The notes: generated by a model not told the origin, from the sequence alone. A DNA stretch of 55,865 nt from DATJPY01 sp035506135 (GCA_035506135.1 DATJPY010000130.1:1-55865); one strand, 5' to 3'. Shown: positions 8,504-17,228, counted from the first letter of the stretch. Program-made: numbers and translations.

Positions 8504-8510
8504 CGCGCCG

Positions 8511-9725
8511 ATGGGCTCACGGCTCGACGAGATCGCCGCGCGCGAGGCGCGCCACTTCCTGCCGGTGGTGCGCCGGCTCCCGGTGGCGCTCGTCGAAGGG
8601 CGCGGCTCGCGCGTGCGCGACGTCGAGGGGCGCGAGTACGTCGACCTGACCGCCGGCTGGGGCGTCTGCGCGATCGGTCACTGTCACCCGCGGCTCGTCG
8701 AGGCGATCGCGAGGCAGGCCGGCCGCCTGATGCAGACCACCAACCTCTTCTACACCCTCCCGCAGCTCGACCTCGCCGAGCGGGTGATCGGCTTCTCGCC
8801 GCCTGCGCTGACGCGCGCCTTCTTCACCAGCAGCGGGACCGAAGCGATGGAGGGAGCGCTCAAGCTCGCGCACCGCGCCACCGAGCGCACGCAGTTCGTG
8901 TCGACCACCAACTCCTTCCACGGCCGCTCGCTCGGCGCGCTCTCGGTCATCGGGCAGGACAAGCACCGCGCCCCCTACGCGCGGATCCTCCACGAGGGCT
9001 GCTTCGTCCCGTTCGGCGATCTCGACGCCGCACGCCGTGCGGTGGGCGCCAACACGGCGGCCTTCGTCGTCGAGCCGGTGCAGGGCGAGGGCGGCGTGAA
9101 CGTGGCGCCGCCCGGCTACCTCGCGGGCCTGCGCGAGATCACGAGCCGCGCCGGCGCGCTGCTCGTGCTCGACGAGATCCAGACCGGAATCGGCAGGACC
9201 GGCCGCTGGCTCGCGCTGGAGCACGACGCAAAGCCCGCTGGTTCATTGAACTGGTGTCCGGACGTCGTCACGCTCGGGAAGGGTCTCGGCGGCGGCTTCC
9301 CGATCGCCGCCTTCCTATGCACCGAGGACGTCGCCAAGACCGTCTCGCTCGGCGACCACGGGGGCACCTACGCGGGCAACCCGCTGGCGTGCGCGGCGTC
9401 CGACGCGGTGCTGCGCGAGATCGACGAGCAGGGGCTCGTCGCGCGCGCCGACACGATCGGGCGTCGCGTGCTCGAGCGGCTCGAGCAGTTCGCCAAGCAG
9501 CACCCCGAGCGGGCCGCGCGCGCCCGCGGGCGCGGGCTCCTGCTCGGGCTCGAGGTGCGCGACGCCGAGGCGGCCGCGACGCTGTCGCGGCGCGCGATCG
9601 AGCGCGGCGTGCTGGTGAACGTGACGGCCGGCACGGTGCTGCGGCTCTTCCCGGCGCTCAACATCCCCGAGGAAGACCTCTGGCCCGCGCTCGAGACGGT
9701 GCTCGAGCTCGTCATCTCCGGCTGA
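8511..9725 (+). CDS. Class III PLP-dependent aminotransferase (ArgD/acetylornithine aminotransferase-like)
   Basis: 404 residues. The PLP lysine lies in VVTLGKGLGGGFPIAAF, the cofactor Asp in LLVLDEIQTGIGRTG, and the phosphate-binding FFTSSGTEAMEGALKLA near residue 105 is intact. The overall pattern is that of acetylornithine/succinylornithine and 4-aminobutyrate aminotransferases. No arginine or lysine biosynthesis gene is adjacent. Instead the gene is 7 bp upstream of a BadI/MenB-type hydrolase and a BadH-type dehydrogenase, so a role with a CoA-linked or amine-derived catabolic substrate is possible. That link is inferred from operon structure only. Confidence 0.85.
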   Translation: MGSRLDEIAAREARHFLPVVRRLPVALVEGRGSRVRDVEGREYVDLTAGWGVCAIGHCHPRLVEAIARQAGRLMQTTNLFYTLPQLDLAERVIGFSPPALTRAFFTSSGTEAMEGALKLAHRATERTQFVSTTNSFHGRSLGALSVIGQDKHRAPYARILHEGCFVPFGDLDAARRAVGANTAAFVVEPVQGEGGVNVAPPGYLAGLREITSRAGALLVLDEIQTGIGRTGRWLALEHDAKPAGSLNWCPDVVTLGKGLGGGFPIAAFLCTEDVAKTVSLGDHGGTYAGNPLACAASDAVLREIDEQGLVARADTIGRRVLERLEQFAKQHPERAARARGRGLLLGLEVRDAEAAATLSRRAIERGVLVNVTAGTVLRLFPALNIPEEDLWPALETVLELVISG

Positions 9726-9732
9726 GGTCGAG

Positions 9733-10530
9733 GTGGATCCCGCCTCGCTCTCCGACGTCCGCTACGAGGTCGAGCGCGGACTCGCCTGGATCACCATCGA
9801 TCGCCCCGATCGCATGAACGCCTTCCGCGCACGGACGGTCGACGAGCTGATCCGCTGCATGAAGGCGGCGTGGGCCGACCCGGCGGTCGGTGTGGTGGCG
9901 TTGACCGGCGCCGGGGAGCGCGCCTTCTGCACCGGGGGCGACCAGAAGCAGCGCGCGGAGACGGGTGACTACGGGCCGTCGGAGTCGGGGCTGTTCGAGA
10001 TCGAGACGCTCCACCGCGTGATCCGCGACCTGCCGAAGCCGGTGATCGCCGCGGTGAACGGCGCCGCGATCGGCGGCGGCCACGTACTGCACGTCATCTG
10101 CGACCTCACCATCGCGGCCGACCACGCGCGTTTCGGCCAGGCGGGCCCGCGGGTCGGGTCGTTCGACGCGGGCTTCGGCAGCGCCTTCCTGGCGCGCATC
10201 CTGGGCGACAAGCGCGCCCGCGAGGTCTGGTTCCTGTGCCGGCAATACGATGCCGACACCATGCTGCGATGGGGCCTGGTGAACGCGGTGGTGCCCGCCG
10301 CCGCGCTGCGCGCCGAGGTACGGCGCTGGGCCGACGAGATCCTCGCGCTGAGCCCGACCGCGCTTCGCTTCCTCAAGCACTCCTTCAACGCCGACAGCGA
10401 GTCGATCGCGGGCCTCGGCGCGCTCGCCTTCGACGGGCTGGACCTGTTCGTCGGGAGCCCCGAGGCGCGCGAAGGCGTCGAGGCGTTCCGAGCGCGCCGC
10501 ACGCCGGACTTCTCGAAGTTCCGGCGATGA
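9733..10530 (+). CDS. Crotonase-family ring-cleaving hydrolase, BadI (2-ketocyclohexanecarboxyl-CoA hydrolase)/MenB type
   Basis: 265 residues from a GTG with a short SD (GAGG). Crotonase motifs are clear: an ERAFCTGGDQKQR oxyanion region, AAIGGGHVLHVICDLTIAAD, and FGQAGPRVGSFDAGFG with the Asp used by both BadI and MenB. The C-terminal PDFSKFRR resembles MenB, while the overall shape also fits BadI, which hydrolytically opens the ring of 2-ketocyclohexanecarboxyl-CoA to pimelyl-CoA. MenB runs the mechanistic reverse (a Dieckmann closure), so sequence alone is ambiguous. The downstream BadH-like gene, coupled by a 4-bp overlap, and the absence of other men genes favour the BadI role. Confidence 0.78.
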   Translation: MDPASLSDVRYEVERGLAWITIDRPDRMNAFRARTVDELIRCMKAAWADPAVGVVALTGAGERAFCTGGDQKQRAETGDYGPSESGLFEIETLHRVIRDLPKPVIAAVNGAAIGGGHVLHVICDLTIAADHARFGQAGPRVGSFDAGFGSAFLARILGDKRAREVWFLCRQYDADTMLRWGLVNAVVPAAALRAEVRRWADEILALSPTALRFLKHSFNADSESIAGLGALAFDGLDLFVGSPEAREGVEAFRARRTPDFSKFRR

Positions 10531-11264
10531 CGCGGGTCGCGCTCGTGACGGGCGGCGCCGGCGCGATCGGCGCCGCGGTCTGCCGCGCCCTGGCCGCCCA
10601 GGGCCGCCGCATCGCGGTCGCCGACCTCGACGGCGCCGGCGCCGATCGGATCGCCGGCGAGCTCGGCGGCTGCGGCGTCGCGATGGACGTGGCCAGCGCC
10701 GCATCCGTCGAGCGCGCGCTCGGCGAGGTGCGAAGCCGCCTGGGGCCGATCGCGATCCTGGTCTCGTGCGCCGGCTGGGACGAGATGCGGCCCTTCGTCG
10801 AGACCGACGAGGCGTTCCAGGCACGCGTGCTCGAGATCAACCTGGCCGGGCCGGTCCGGGTGCTGCGCGCGGTCCTGCCCGACATGCAGAAGGAGCGCTT
10901 CGGTCGCGTCGTGCTCGTCTCCTCGGACGCGGCGCGCGTCGGATCGTCGGGTGAAGCGATCTACGCGGCCGCCAAGGCCGGGCTCCTCGCGCTCGCAAAG
11001 TCGGTGGCACGCGAGGTCGTACGCGACGGCATCACGGCGAACTGCGTGTGTCCGGGCCCCACCGACACGCCGCTCTTCCAGGGCCTCGCTCGGTCCTCGG
11101 GCGATGGGGAGCGGATCACCTCGGCGCTCGAGCGCGCGATCCCGATGCGGCGGCTCGGGCGGCCGGACGACGTGGCGCCGGCCGTCGCCTTCCTGGCGTC
11201 CGAGGACGCCGGCTACATCACCGGCCAGACGCTCTCGGTGAGCGGCGGGCTGACGATGGCGTAG
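10527..11264 (+). CDS. SDR dehydrogenase, BadH-like (2-hydroxycyclohexanecarboxyl-CoA dehydrogenase)
   Basis: 245-residue classical SDR. It has an N-terminal VTGGAGAIGAAVC cofactor loop, the CAGW motif in place of NNAG, and the catalytic Ser-Tyr-Lys set in SSDAARVGSSGEAIYAAAK. SDAARVGSSGEA, CPGPTDT and the C-terminal TGQTLSVSGGLTM are shared, from memory, with BadH of Rhodopseudomonas palustris. BadH oxidises 2-hydroxy- to 2-keto-cyclohexanecarboxyl-CoA, exactly the step before BadI. The ATG overlaps the BadI-like stop (ATGA). The acyl-CoA ligase and dehydrogenase for the earlier steps are not in the window. Confidence 0.8.
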   Translation: MTRVALVTGGAGAIGAAVCRALAAQGRRIAVADLDGAGADRIAGELGGCGVAMDVASAASVERALGEVRSRLGPIAILVSCAGWDEMRPFVETDEAFQARVLEINLAGPVRVLRAVLPDMQKERFGRVVLVSSDAARVGSSGEAIYAAAKAGLLALAKSVAREVVRDGITANCVCPGPTDTPLFQGLARSSGDGERITSALERAIPMRRLGRPDDVAPAVAFLASEDAGYITGQTLSVSGGLTMA

Positions 11265-11298
11265 GGCGCCTACGGCTCCCGTTGGGCGATCCCCCTGC

Positions 11299-11304
11299 TA
11301 GAGT
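11299..11304 (+). promoter_or_regulatory. -10 element TAGAGT, probable leaderless promoter of the sulfatase-fold gene
   Basis: TAGAGT ends 8 nt before the GTG at 11313. No SD sequence is present between them. It lies in the 48-bp gap after the BadH-like gene. Confidence 0.45.
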
Positions 11305-11312
11305 ACGCGCTC

Positions 11313-12656
11313 GTGCGCGCCCTCCCGACCGCGCTCCTGCTGGCGCTCGCAGTCGCATGCCACCGGGAGGCAACGCGCCCGCCCAACATCGTCTTGATCT
11401 CCGTCGACACGATGCGCCGCGACGCGCTGAAAGCCTACGACCCCGCCGCAGAAACGCTCCCCGAACTCGACGCCTTGGCGGCGCAGAGCGTCCGCTTCGA
11501 GCGCGCGGTGTCGACGGCGTCGTGGACGTTGCCGGCGCACGCCTCGATGCTCACCGGCCTCTATGCAGACCGGCACGGCGCGACCGACCCACGTGTCAGG
11601 CTCTCGCCAAGCTCGATGACGCTCGCGCAGAGCCTCCAGGCGCGCGGCTACGAGACGCTGGGCTTCACGAATGGCGGCTTCCTGGCCCCCGACTACGGCT
11701 TCGCTCGCGGCTTCGATCAGTACGACAGCAAGGAGGGCTCGGGACCGAGCGCCGAAGGCGCGCGGGACTCCGTCTTCGACCGCGCTGCCGCGAGACTCGC
11801 CGCGCGCAAGGAGTCGCGCCCGTTCTTCTTGTTCCTCCAGACCTACAGAGTGCACGACTACTACCGCCTTGCGCCCCGCACCCTGCCGCAGCTGCAGCGT
11901 CCCGTGCGCTCGGCCGACGAATATGAGGCCTGCCTGCAGGGGACCGAGCGCTGCGACGAGGACGACTGGGGCACGCTGCGCGCGCTCTACGCGGCCGAGC
12001 TGCGCGACCTCGATGGGTGCTTCGGACGGCTGCGCGACACCCTCGTGTCCGCCGGGCTCTGGGATCGAACCGTCGTCGTTCTGACCGCGGATCATGGCGA
12101 GGGCTTCGATCCCGCTCGCGGGCGCGTCCACCACGGCGGACGCCTGGACGAGGACGTAGTGCGGATCCCACTCCTCGTGCGCGTGCCGGGCCTCGCACCG
12201 AGCACGGTCGAAACGCCGGTATCGCTAGTGGACATCGTACCGACCCTCCTCGAGCTGCCCGGCGCTCCGGTGCCGGCCGACCTCGACGGCCGCTCGTTCG
12301 CGCCATGGCTTCGCGGTGCCGGGGGCGATGGCGCAGCGCGTTCCCTTTACGCGCAGGAGTTCTACTTCTCGTGGTGGCACGCGACGAGCATCCATTCGGC
12401 CGCGATACGGGCGCACCCGCTCGCGCTGGCCGTGATCGAGGGCGACCGCTGGTATCTGCGCTCGACCGACACCGAGCGGGTCTACGATGTCGCGAGCGAC
12501 CCGCACCAGGAGCACGACCTCGGGGCGGGAAGCGGTGATCTGCCGGGCCTGCGCGCACGTGCGGTGACGCGCGACGTGGATCGCACCGACAGCGGGCTGT
12601 TGCACGCGGACCAGGCGCTGAGCGACCAGCTCAGGGCGCTCGGCTACGCGCAGTGA
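11313..12656 (+). CDS. Sulfatase-fold lipoprotein hydrolase/phosphotransferase without the formylglycine cysteine
   Basis: 447 residues starting GTG. A lipoprotein signal peptide is evident (hydrophobic ALLLALAVAC, lipobox Cys16), so the protein should be anchored in the cell envelope. The alkaline-phosphatase superfamily metal sites are seen: IVLISVDTMRRD early and LTADHGEGF late. At the nucleophile position the sequence is WTLPAHASMLTG; sulfatases have C/S-x-P-S-R there. The Cys is Thr and the Arg is His, so formylglycine activation is impossible and a Thr nucleophile, as in phospho-transfer members, is more likely. The stop overlaps the next gene's GTG, coupling it to the membrane protein of the glycan cassette. 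Substrate unknown. Confidence 0.78.
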   Translation: MRALPTALLLALAVACHREATRPPNIVLISVDTMRRDALKAYDPAAETLPELDALAAQSVRFERAVSTASWTLPAHASMLTGLYADRHGATDPRVRLSPSSMTLAQSLQARGYETLGFTNGGFLAPDYGFARGFDQYDSKEGSGPSAEGARDSVFDRAAARLAARKESRPFFLFLQTYRVHDYYRLAPRTLPQLQRPVRSADEYEACLQGTERCDEDDWGTLRALYAAELRDLDGCFGRLRDTLVSAGLWDRTVVVLTADHGEGFDPARGRVHHGGRLDEDVVRIPLLVRVPGLAPSTVETPVSLVDIVPTLLELPGAPVPADLDGRSFAPWLRGAGGDGAARSLYAQEFYFSWWHATSIHSAAIRAHPLALAVIEGDRWYLRSTDTERVYDVASDPHQEHDLGAGSGDLPGLRARAVTRDVDRTDSGLLHADQALSDQLRALGYAQ

Positions 12657-14665
12657 TCGGCATCCCGATCGGCCACTCGGAAAGCCCCAGGACGTCGCTC
12701 CCGCCGTCGCCTTCCTCGCCGCGCGGCGCCGGCCTTCTCGTGGTACCGGCACGCGCGCGCTCTCTCCTCCTGGGTGTCTGCGTGGCGTTCGTGTTGCTGG
12801 TCGGCCTCCACCTGCATGGCTTCTCGCTCGCTGCGTGGCACTCGGAGCTGGACGGCTCCGCGCCGGCCGAAGTGCTGCTCGGCAATGCGCGTAAAGAGCG
12901 CTGGGACGACTGGGTGGTGCATCTCCCGCTCGCACTGGCGCAGGTCGCCCACAAGCCGCGCTTTCCCGTGATCAACGAGAACATCGGAATCGGTATGAAC
13001 ATGCTCGTGCCGATCTCGATCCCGGTCTGGCACCCCGTCGCACTGTTTCGGCCCATGACGTGGGGGTTCTTCCTGGGTCGCGACTTCGGGATCTCCTGGA
13101 TGTGGTGGACCCGGGTACTGGGGCTCCTCAGCGTCTGGTTCCTCGTGTTTCTCATCCTGACCCGCGGACGCGTGGGTCTATCGTTGGCTGCAGCCCTGCT
13201 CCTCCTGCTTTCTCCCTTCCTTCAGTTCTGGTCCTTCAATGCAGCGCCATTTGCGATCTACGCGGGCTTGACCTGGCTCGCGGCGATATGCCTGGCGACG
13301 GCGACTCGACCGCGGGCGATCCTCGCGAGCGGCATCGCACTCGGCTGGAGCGGCGCCTGCCTCGCTTTGGAGACCTACCCGCCCTACCAGCTGATCCTCG
13401 GCTACCTCGTCCTGGTGTTGCTAGTCGGATTCCTCTGGGAGAACCGCGGCGCTCTGGAAATCCGTCGAAACGGCGGCTCGCGTATCCTGGCACTCTCGAT
13501 CGCAATCCTCATCGCGGGTGCCGCCGTCGCGTGGCTGTGGTCCGGCGCACGCGACGCGATCGGGCAGCTGCAGAACACGGTGTACCCGGGTCGGCGTCTC
13601 TCGACGGGCGGCGACAAGCCGCTCTGGCAGCTGTTCAACGCAAACCTCTGGATTCCGCTGCAGGTCTCGAACTACGGGTCTCTCGGCCGATACACCTCCA
13701 GCGCGGCATCATTCTGGCTGGTTTCGCCCCTGATCGCGGCAGCGCTCCTCGTGAGGAGACTCGCGTCTCGAGAGCCGGTTCCGCCGCTGCTCGTAGGACT
13801 CGCGATCTACTGCGGGGTGATCCTCGTGGACTGTGAGATCGGCCTGCCCACGTGGTTCTTGCGCGCGTCGCTTCTGGGTCTCGTCCCGAGTGAGCGCGCC
13901 CTGTTGGGGCTCGGCTTCGCCGACGCAGCGCTTCTAGTGTGCTTCCTGGCGACGTCGCCGCCGCTCCGGACGGCGGACCGGTACGCCGACGCCGCGATTG
14001 CTCTGGCCTGGAGCGCATGGATCGCGTTCTGCGCGCGCTCACTCGCAAGCGCGCTTCCCGAAGCGAGGCCCGTCTGGCTGGTGCTGCTCGTCGCAGCCAA
14101 CGGCGTGGTCGCGTTCGCGATCCTTCGACGCGTATCTCCAACGGCGCTCGTCGCCGCCCTCGCCGGCGGCCTTGCGGCATGCACCCTGTGGTTCAACCCG
14201 CTCGCCGTGGGAGGCTCCTCGTATCTGCTCGAAAACCCGCTGTCGCGGGTGATTCTCGAGATCGACCGGCTCGCCGGAGGGAAGACCGTATGGTCGACCT
14301 ACGGGGACGACCGGGTCGCCAACCTGTTCCGCGTGCTGGGCGTGCACTCCCTGAACGGCGTGCATCCGATCCCCGAGCTCGCACTTTGGAGGCGGATCGA
14401 TCCGCTGGGCGTCGACGAACTGCACTACAACCGGTTTGCGCACGTCTGGGTCGGCGAGGCGCGGACCGGAACAAGATTTGGACACCTGCAGGACGTGCTG
14501 GCATTGTACGCGGATCCCGAGGAAGGCGTGCTCGAGCAGCTTGGCGTCACGCATCTGCTGGCGCGAATGGACTCGAGCGCGGGCAGACGTCTCCAGCCGT
14601 ACAAGCCCATTGCTCGAGTGGGGCCGTTCGGGATCTTCGAATTGCCGCTGCATCGGAGAAGGTGA
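12653..14665 (+). CDS. Large polytopic membrane protein, GT-C/YfhO-like, paralog of the gene at 17177-19120
   Basis: 670 residues (or 641 if translation starts at the in-frame GTG at 12740, which matches the paralog's N-terminus better). The first membrane helix is followed by an external loop (HGFSLAAWHSELDGS), then about 10-12 hydrophobic helices and a soluble C-terminal domain from about residue 520 with VANLFRVLGVHSLNGVHP. These blocks align along the whole length with the 647-residue protein encoded at 17177-19120. The architecture is that of GT-C glycosyltransferases or YfhO-like proteins that modify cell-surface polymers, but no catalytic motif is certain. Flanking GT2 genes support a surface-glycan role. 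Function remains unassigned. Confidence 0.7.
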   Translation: MIGIPIGHSESPRTSLPPSPSSPRGAGLLVVPARARSLLLGVCVAFVLLVGLHLHGFSLAAWHSELDGSAPAEVLLGNARKERWDDWVVHLPLALAQVAHKPRFPVINENIGIGMNMLVPISIPVWHPVALFRPMTWGFFLGRDFGISWMWWTRVLGLLSVWFLVFLILTRGRVGLSLAAALLLLLSPFLQFWSFNAAPFAIYAGLTWLAAICLATATRPRAILASGIALGWSGACLALETYPPYQLILGYLVLVLLVGFLWENRGALEIRRNGGSRILALSIAILIAGAAVAWLWSGARDAIGQLQNTVYPGRRLSTGGDKPLWQLFNANLWIPLQVSNYGSLGRYTSSAASFWLVSPLIAAALLVRRLASREPVPPLLVGLAIYCGVILVDCEIGLPTWFLRASLLGLVPSERALLGLGFADAALLVCFLATSPPLRTADRYADAAIALAWSAWIAFCARSLASALPEARPVWLVLLVAANGVVAFAILRRVSPTALVAALAGGLAACTLWFNPLAVGGSSYLLENPLSRVILEIDRLAGGKTVWSTYGDDRVANLFRVLGVHSLNGVHPIPELALWRRIDPLGVDELHYNRFAHVWVGEARTGTRFGHLQDVLALYADPEEGVLEQLGVTHLLARMDSSAGRRLQPYKPIARVGPFGIFELPLHRRR

Positions 14666-14717
14666 GCGCGCTGCGTGGATCCGCCGCAAGGCGCTTCACT
14701 CGCCGACCTGCGCAGAG

Positions 14718-14723
14718 TATCCT
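14718..14723 (+). promoter_or_regulatory. -10 element TATCCT, probable leaderless promoter of the first GT2 gene
   Basis: TATCCT lies 8 nt before the ATG at 14732, in the 66-bp gap after the membrane-protein gene. The intervening CCGGCGGC has no SD sequence. Confidence 0.4.
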
Positions 14724-14731
14724 CCGGCGGC

Positions 14732-15718
14732 ATGATCGCCGCCGTGGTCCCCTGCTTCCGCGTGAAGCGACACATCCTCGACGTCCTCGCCGCCGTGCCG
14801 GCCCTGGTCGAGCGGATCTACGTGGTCGACGACGGGTGCCCGGAGGGCAGCGGCGATCTGGTCGAGAGCACCTGCCGCGACCCGCGCGTGCGCGTGCTGC
14901 GCCACGACGGCAACCGCGGCGTCGGCGCCGCCACGCTGACCGGCTACCGCGCCGCGCTGGCGGACGGCGCGCGCGTGATCGTCCGGCTCGACGGCGACGG
15001 CCAGATGGATCCCGCGCTGATCCCGCGCCTCGTCGCGCCCGTTCTCGACGGCGAGGCGGACTACGCGAAGGGCAACCGCTTCTTCGAGCTCGAGGGCCTC
15101 GCGGCGATGCCGCGGCTTCGCCTCGTCGGCAACTCGCTGCTCTCCTTCGCCAGCAAGCTGTCCTCCGGCTACTGGAACGTCTTCGACCCGACCAACGGCT
15201 TCACGGCGATCCATGCCGAGGTGCTGCGTCGGGTGCCGCTCGACAAGCTCTCGCGCGGCTACTTCTTCGAATCGGATCTCCTGTTCCGCCTCGGGACGCT
15301 GCGCGCCGTCGTGTGCGACGTGCCGATGCCCGCCCGCTACGGCGACGAGGAGAGCTCGCTCGTGGTCCGGCGCGTCGCGCTCGAGTTCGCGCGCAAGCAC
15401 GCCGCGAACGCGGCGAAGCGGATCTTCTACAACTACTACCTGCGCAACTTCAACATCGCGTCGATCGAGATCGCGCTCGGGATCCCGGCCGTCCTGTTCG
15501 GGCTCTGGATCGGCGTCACGCGCTGGGTCGAAGGCTCGCTGCACAACGTGCCGCAGACGAGCGGCACGGTGATGCTCGCCGCGCTCCCGCTCCTGGTCGG
15601 CATCCAGCTGATCCTCGCCTTCCTCTCCTACGACCTCGCGAACGTGCCCCGCGACGTCCTGCACCGGCGGCTGGGAGAGCGTCAGGCGCGGCGGCCGACG
15701 ACGACGAACTCGTTGTGA
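14732..15718 (+). CDS. GT2 glycosyltransferase, dolichyl/polyprenyl-phosphate sugar transferase-like, membrane-anchored
   Basis: 328 residues. The GT-A fold starts at once (MIAAVVPCFRVKRHI), with nucleotide-binding VVDDGCPEGS, then RVLRHDGNRGVGAA and the metal motif VRLDGDGQMDP (DxD-like). The acceptor-side KGNRFF block follows. Two hydrophobic segments occupy about residues 245-315, so it is a membrane-bound transferase of the dolichol-phosphate mannose synthase type that loads sugar onto a lipid carrier. The start is set by the family N-terminus and by the -10 element 8 nt upstream. Its 3' end overlaps the convergent methyltransferase gene by 37 bp. Confidence 0.88.
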   Translation: MIAAVVPCFRVKRHILDVLAAVPALVERIYVVDDGCPEGSGDLVESTCRDPRVRVLRHDGNRGVGAATLTGYRAALADGARVIVRLDGDGQMDPALIPRLVAPVLDGEADYAKGNRFFELEGLAAMPRLRLVGNSLLSFASKLSSGYWNVFDPTNGFTAIHAEVLRRVPLDKLSRGYFFESDLLFRLGTLRAVVCDVPMPARYGDEESSLVVRRVALEFARKHAANAAKRIFYNYYLRNFNIASIEIALGIPAVLFGLWIGVTRWVEGSLHNVPQTSGTVMLAALPLLVGIQLILAFLSYDLANVPRDVLHRRLGERQARRPTTTNSL

Positions 15719-16287
15719 CGGAACACGTGTCCGAGCGAGCGCGGGAGCGGGAACGAGTAGCCCCGCTCGATCTCGCAGCCGAGGCGCGCCAGCAGCGCCC
15801 GGAGCGCGCCCAGATCGAGGAACGAGACGTGCGTCGGATCGGAGCGAAAGCCCGCTTCCTGCGGCGTGATCAGCACCACCCGCCCGCCGGGCCGGAGGAA
15901 GGCGAGGTGCTCGGCGACGAGCGCCTCCGCCGCCGCGGGACGGAGATGCTCGAGCACGTGCGCGAAGAGCAGCGCGTCGAAGGGCGCCGCACCGGAGCCC
16001 ACGCTGCGGAAGGCGTCGGGCTCGAAGGCGTCGAGCCCGCGGCGTCGCGCGGCCGCCACCGAATGCGGGTTGGCGTCGATGCCGACCGAGCCCGGCGGCA
16101 GGTGCGCGAGGTTGCGCCCGATGCCGCAGCCGACGTCGAGCGTGCGCCCGAGGCGCAGCCGGCGCAGATTCCACCGATAGGGCGCCTGCACGTCGAGCCA
16201 GCGCTTCCAGCGCGCTCCCGAGAGGCGCTCGAGGCGCTCGGCGTAGGCGCGGCTCCCGGTGTCGGACGCTTCGGGCACGAACGCCAT
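15682..16287 (-). CDS. Class I SAM-dependent methyltransferase
   Basis: 201 residues if started at ATG 16287. The SAM-binding motif is LDVGCGIGRNLAHL (about residues 50-63), the acidic end of strand 2 is VGIDANPHS, and FDALLFAHVLEHL and LRPGGRVVLITP are the later motifs. It resembles the Methyltransf_11/23 proteins found in O-antigen and exopolysaccharide clusters. Starting at the GTG at 16278 may be correct: TACAAT (16286-16291) overlaps the ATG and ends 7 nt before that GTG, and the first residues are not conserved. It is the only leftward gene between two rightward GT2 genes. The acceptor is unknown; a glycan or lipid-linked sugar is likely. Confidence 0.8.
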   Translation of the reverse strand: MAFVPEASDTGSRAYAERLERLSGARWKRWLDVQAPYRWNLRRLRLGRTLDVGCGIGRNLAHLPPGSVGIDANPHSVAAARRRGLDAFEPDAFRSVGSGAAPFDALLFAHVLEHLRPAAAEALVAEHLAFLRPGGRVVLITPQEAGFRSDPTHVSFLDLGALRALLARLGCEIERGYSFPLPRSLGHVFRHNEFVVVGRRA

Positions 16288-16291
16288 TGTA
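16286..16291 (-). promoter_or_regulatory. -10 element TACAAT at the methyltransferase start
   Basis: TACAAT on the minus strand overlaps the ATG at 16287 and lies 7 nt before the in-frame GTG at 16278. This fits leaderless initiation at the GTG and argues against the annotated ATG. Confidence 0.4.
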
Positions 16292-16301
16292 GGGCGCCGG
16301 C

Positions 16302-17228
16302 TTGACCGCAGCGCGCATCACCTTCGCGATCCCGTTCCATCGCGGCCTGCGGTGGCTGCGCGAGGCGATCGAGAGCGTGTGCTCCCAGCAGGTCGAAGCG
16401 TGGCGCGCCGTCGTGCTCGACGACCGCGGGGAGGACGCGGAGTCGGTCGCGGAGCTCGTCGCGGGCTTCGGCGATCCGCGCGTCGAATGCCTGGCCAATG
16501 CGGCGACGCTCGGCATGGTCGGCAACTTCAACCGGGCGCTCGAGACGGCGTCGACCGAGCTGGTGACGTTGCTGCACGCCGACGACCGGCTGCTCCCGGA
16601 CTACGCGGGGCTCATGCTCGGGCTCGCCGATGCCCATCCCGGCGCGGTCGCCTTCTGCTGCGACGCGGTCATCATCGACGGGGACGGCCGCCCCCGCTTC
16701 TCGCTCCCCGACGCCGTGAAGCGCTGGCTGCTCCCGGCCGGCGACCCCTGGAGCCTCGCGGGCGAGCGAGGGCTGCATGCGCTCCTGCGCGGCGACTTCG
16801 TCATGTGCCCGACGCTCTGCTGGCGGCGGCCGGTGCTCGGCGCGCGCCGCTTCGACGCGCGCTGGCGCCAGGTCCAGGACCTCGACCTGCTCGCGCGGCT
16901 GCTGCTCGACGGCGAGTCCATCGTCGGCTCGCGCCGGCGCGCCTACGCCTATCGGCGTCACGCCGGGAGCGCGACCGCGCTGCAATCCGAGAGCCTGCTG
17001 CGCTTCGACGAGGAGTTCGCGCTCTACGCGCGGCTGGCCGGTGAGGCGCGCGCGCGCGGCTGGGCTCCCGCCGCGCGCGTGGCGGAGCGCGCCGCGATCG
17101 TCCGCCTGCACCTCGGCGTCCGCGCCGCCGCCGACCTCGCCGCGCTGCGGCCGGGTGCCGCGCTGCGCAAGCTCGGCTACCTGCTCCGCGCCGCACCCGG
17201 GTCGGGCGAGACCGCCGGCAGCCGGTAG
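16302..17228 (+). CDS. GT2 family glycosyltransferase
   Basis: 308 residues from a TTG. The GT-A signature runs ITFAIPFHRGLRWLREAIESV, VVLDDRGEDAE, TLGMVGNFNRAL, and a DxD-type motif in LLHADDRLLPDY. WRQVQDLDLLARLL is the usual acceptor-site region with an Asp pair. No membrane helix is evident, so it is a cytoplasmic transferase using a nucleotide-activated sugar. Its head is 14 bp from the divergent methyltransferase gene and its tail overlaps the convergent membrane-protein gene by 52 bp. The start codon is uncertain because no good SD is seen. Donor and acceptor are unknown. Confidence 0.82.
   Translation: MTAARITFAIPFHRGLRWLREAIESVCSQQVEAWRAVVLDDRGEDAESVAELVAGFGDPRVECLANAATLGMVGNFNRALETASTELVTLLHADDRLLPDYAGLMLGLADAHPGAVAFCCDAVIIDGDGRPRFSLPDAVKRWLLPAGDPWSLAGERGLHALLRGDFVMCPTLCWRRPVLGARRFDARWRQVQDLDLLARLLLDGESIVGSRRRAYAYRRHAGSATALQSESLLRFDEEFALYARLAGEARARGWAPAARVAERAAIVRLHLGVRAAADLAALRPGAALRKLGYLLRAAPGSGETAGSR

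Noticed and set aside
12653..12739. N-terminal 29 residues of the first membrane protein as a real extension.
   Set aside because: They are Pro/Ser-rich and absent from the paralog at 17177-19120, which begins right at the first helix. They are kept in the coordinates because the GTG overlaps the upstream stop, but GTG 12740 may be the true start.
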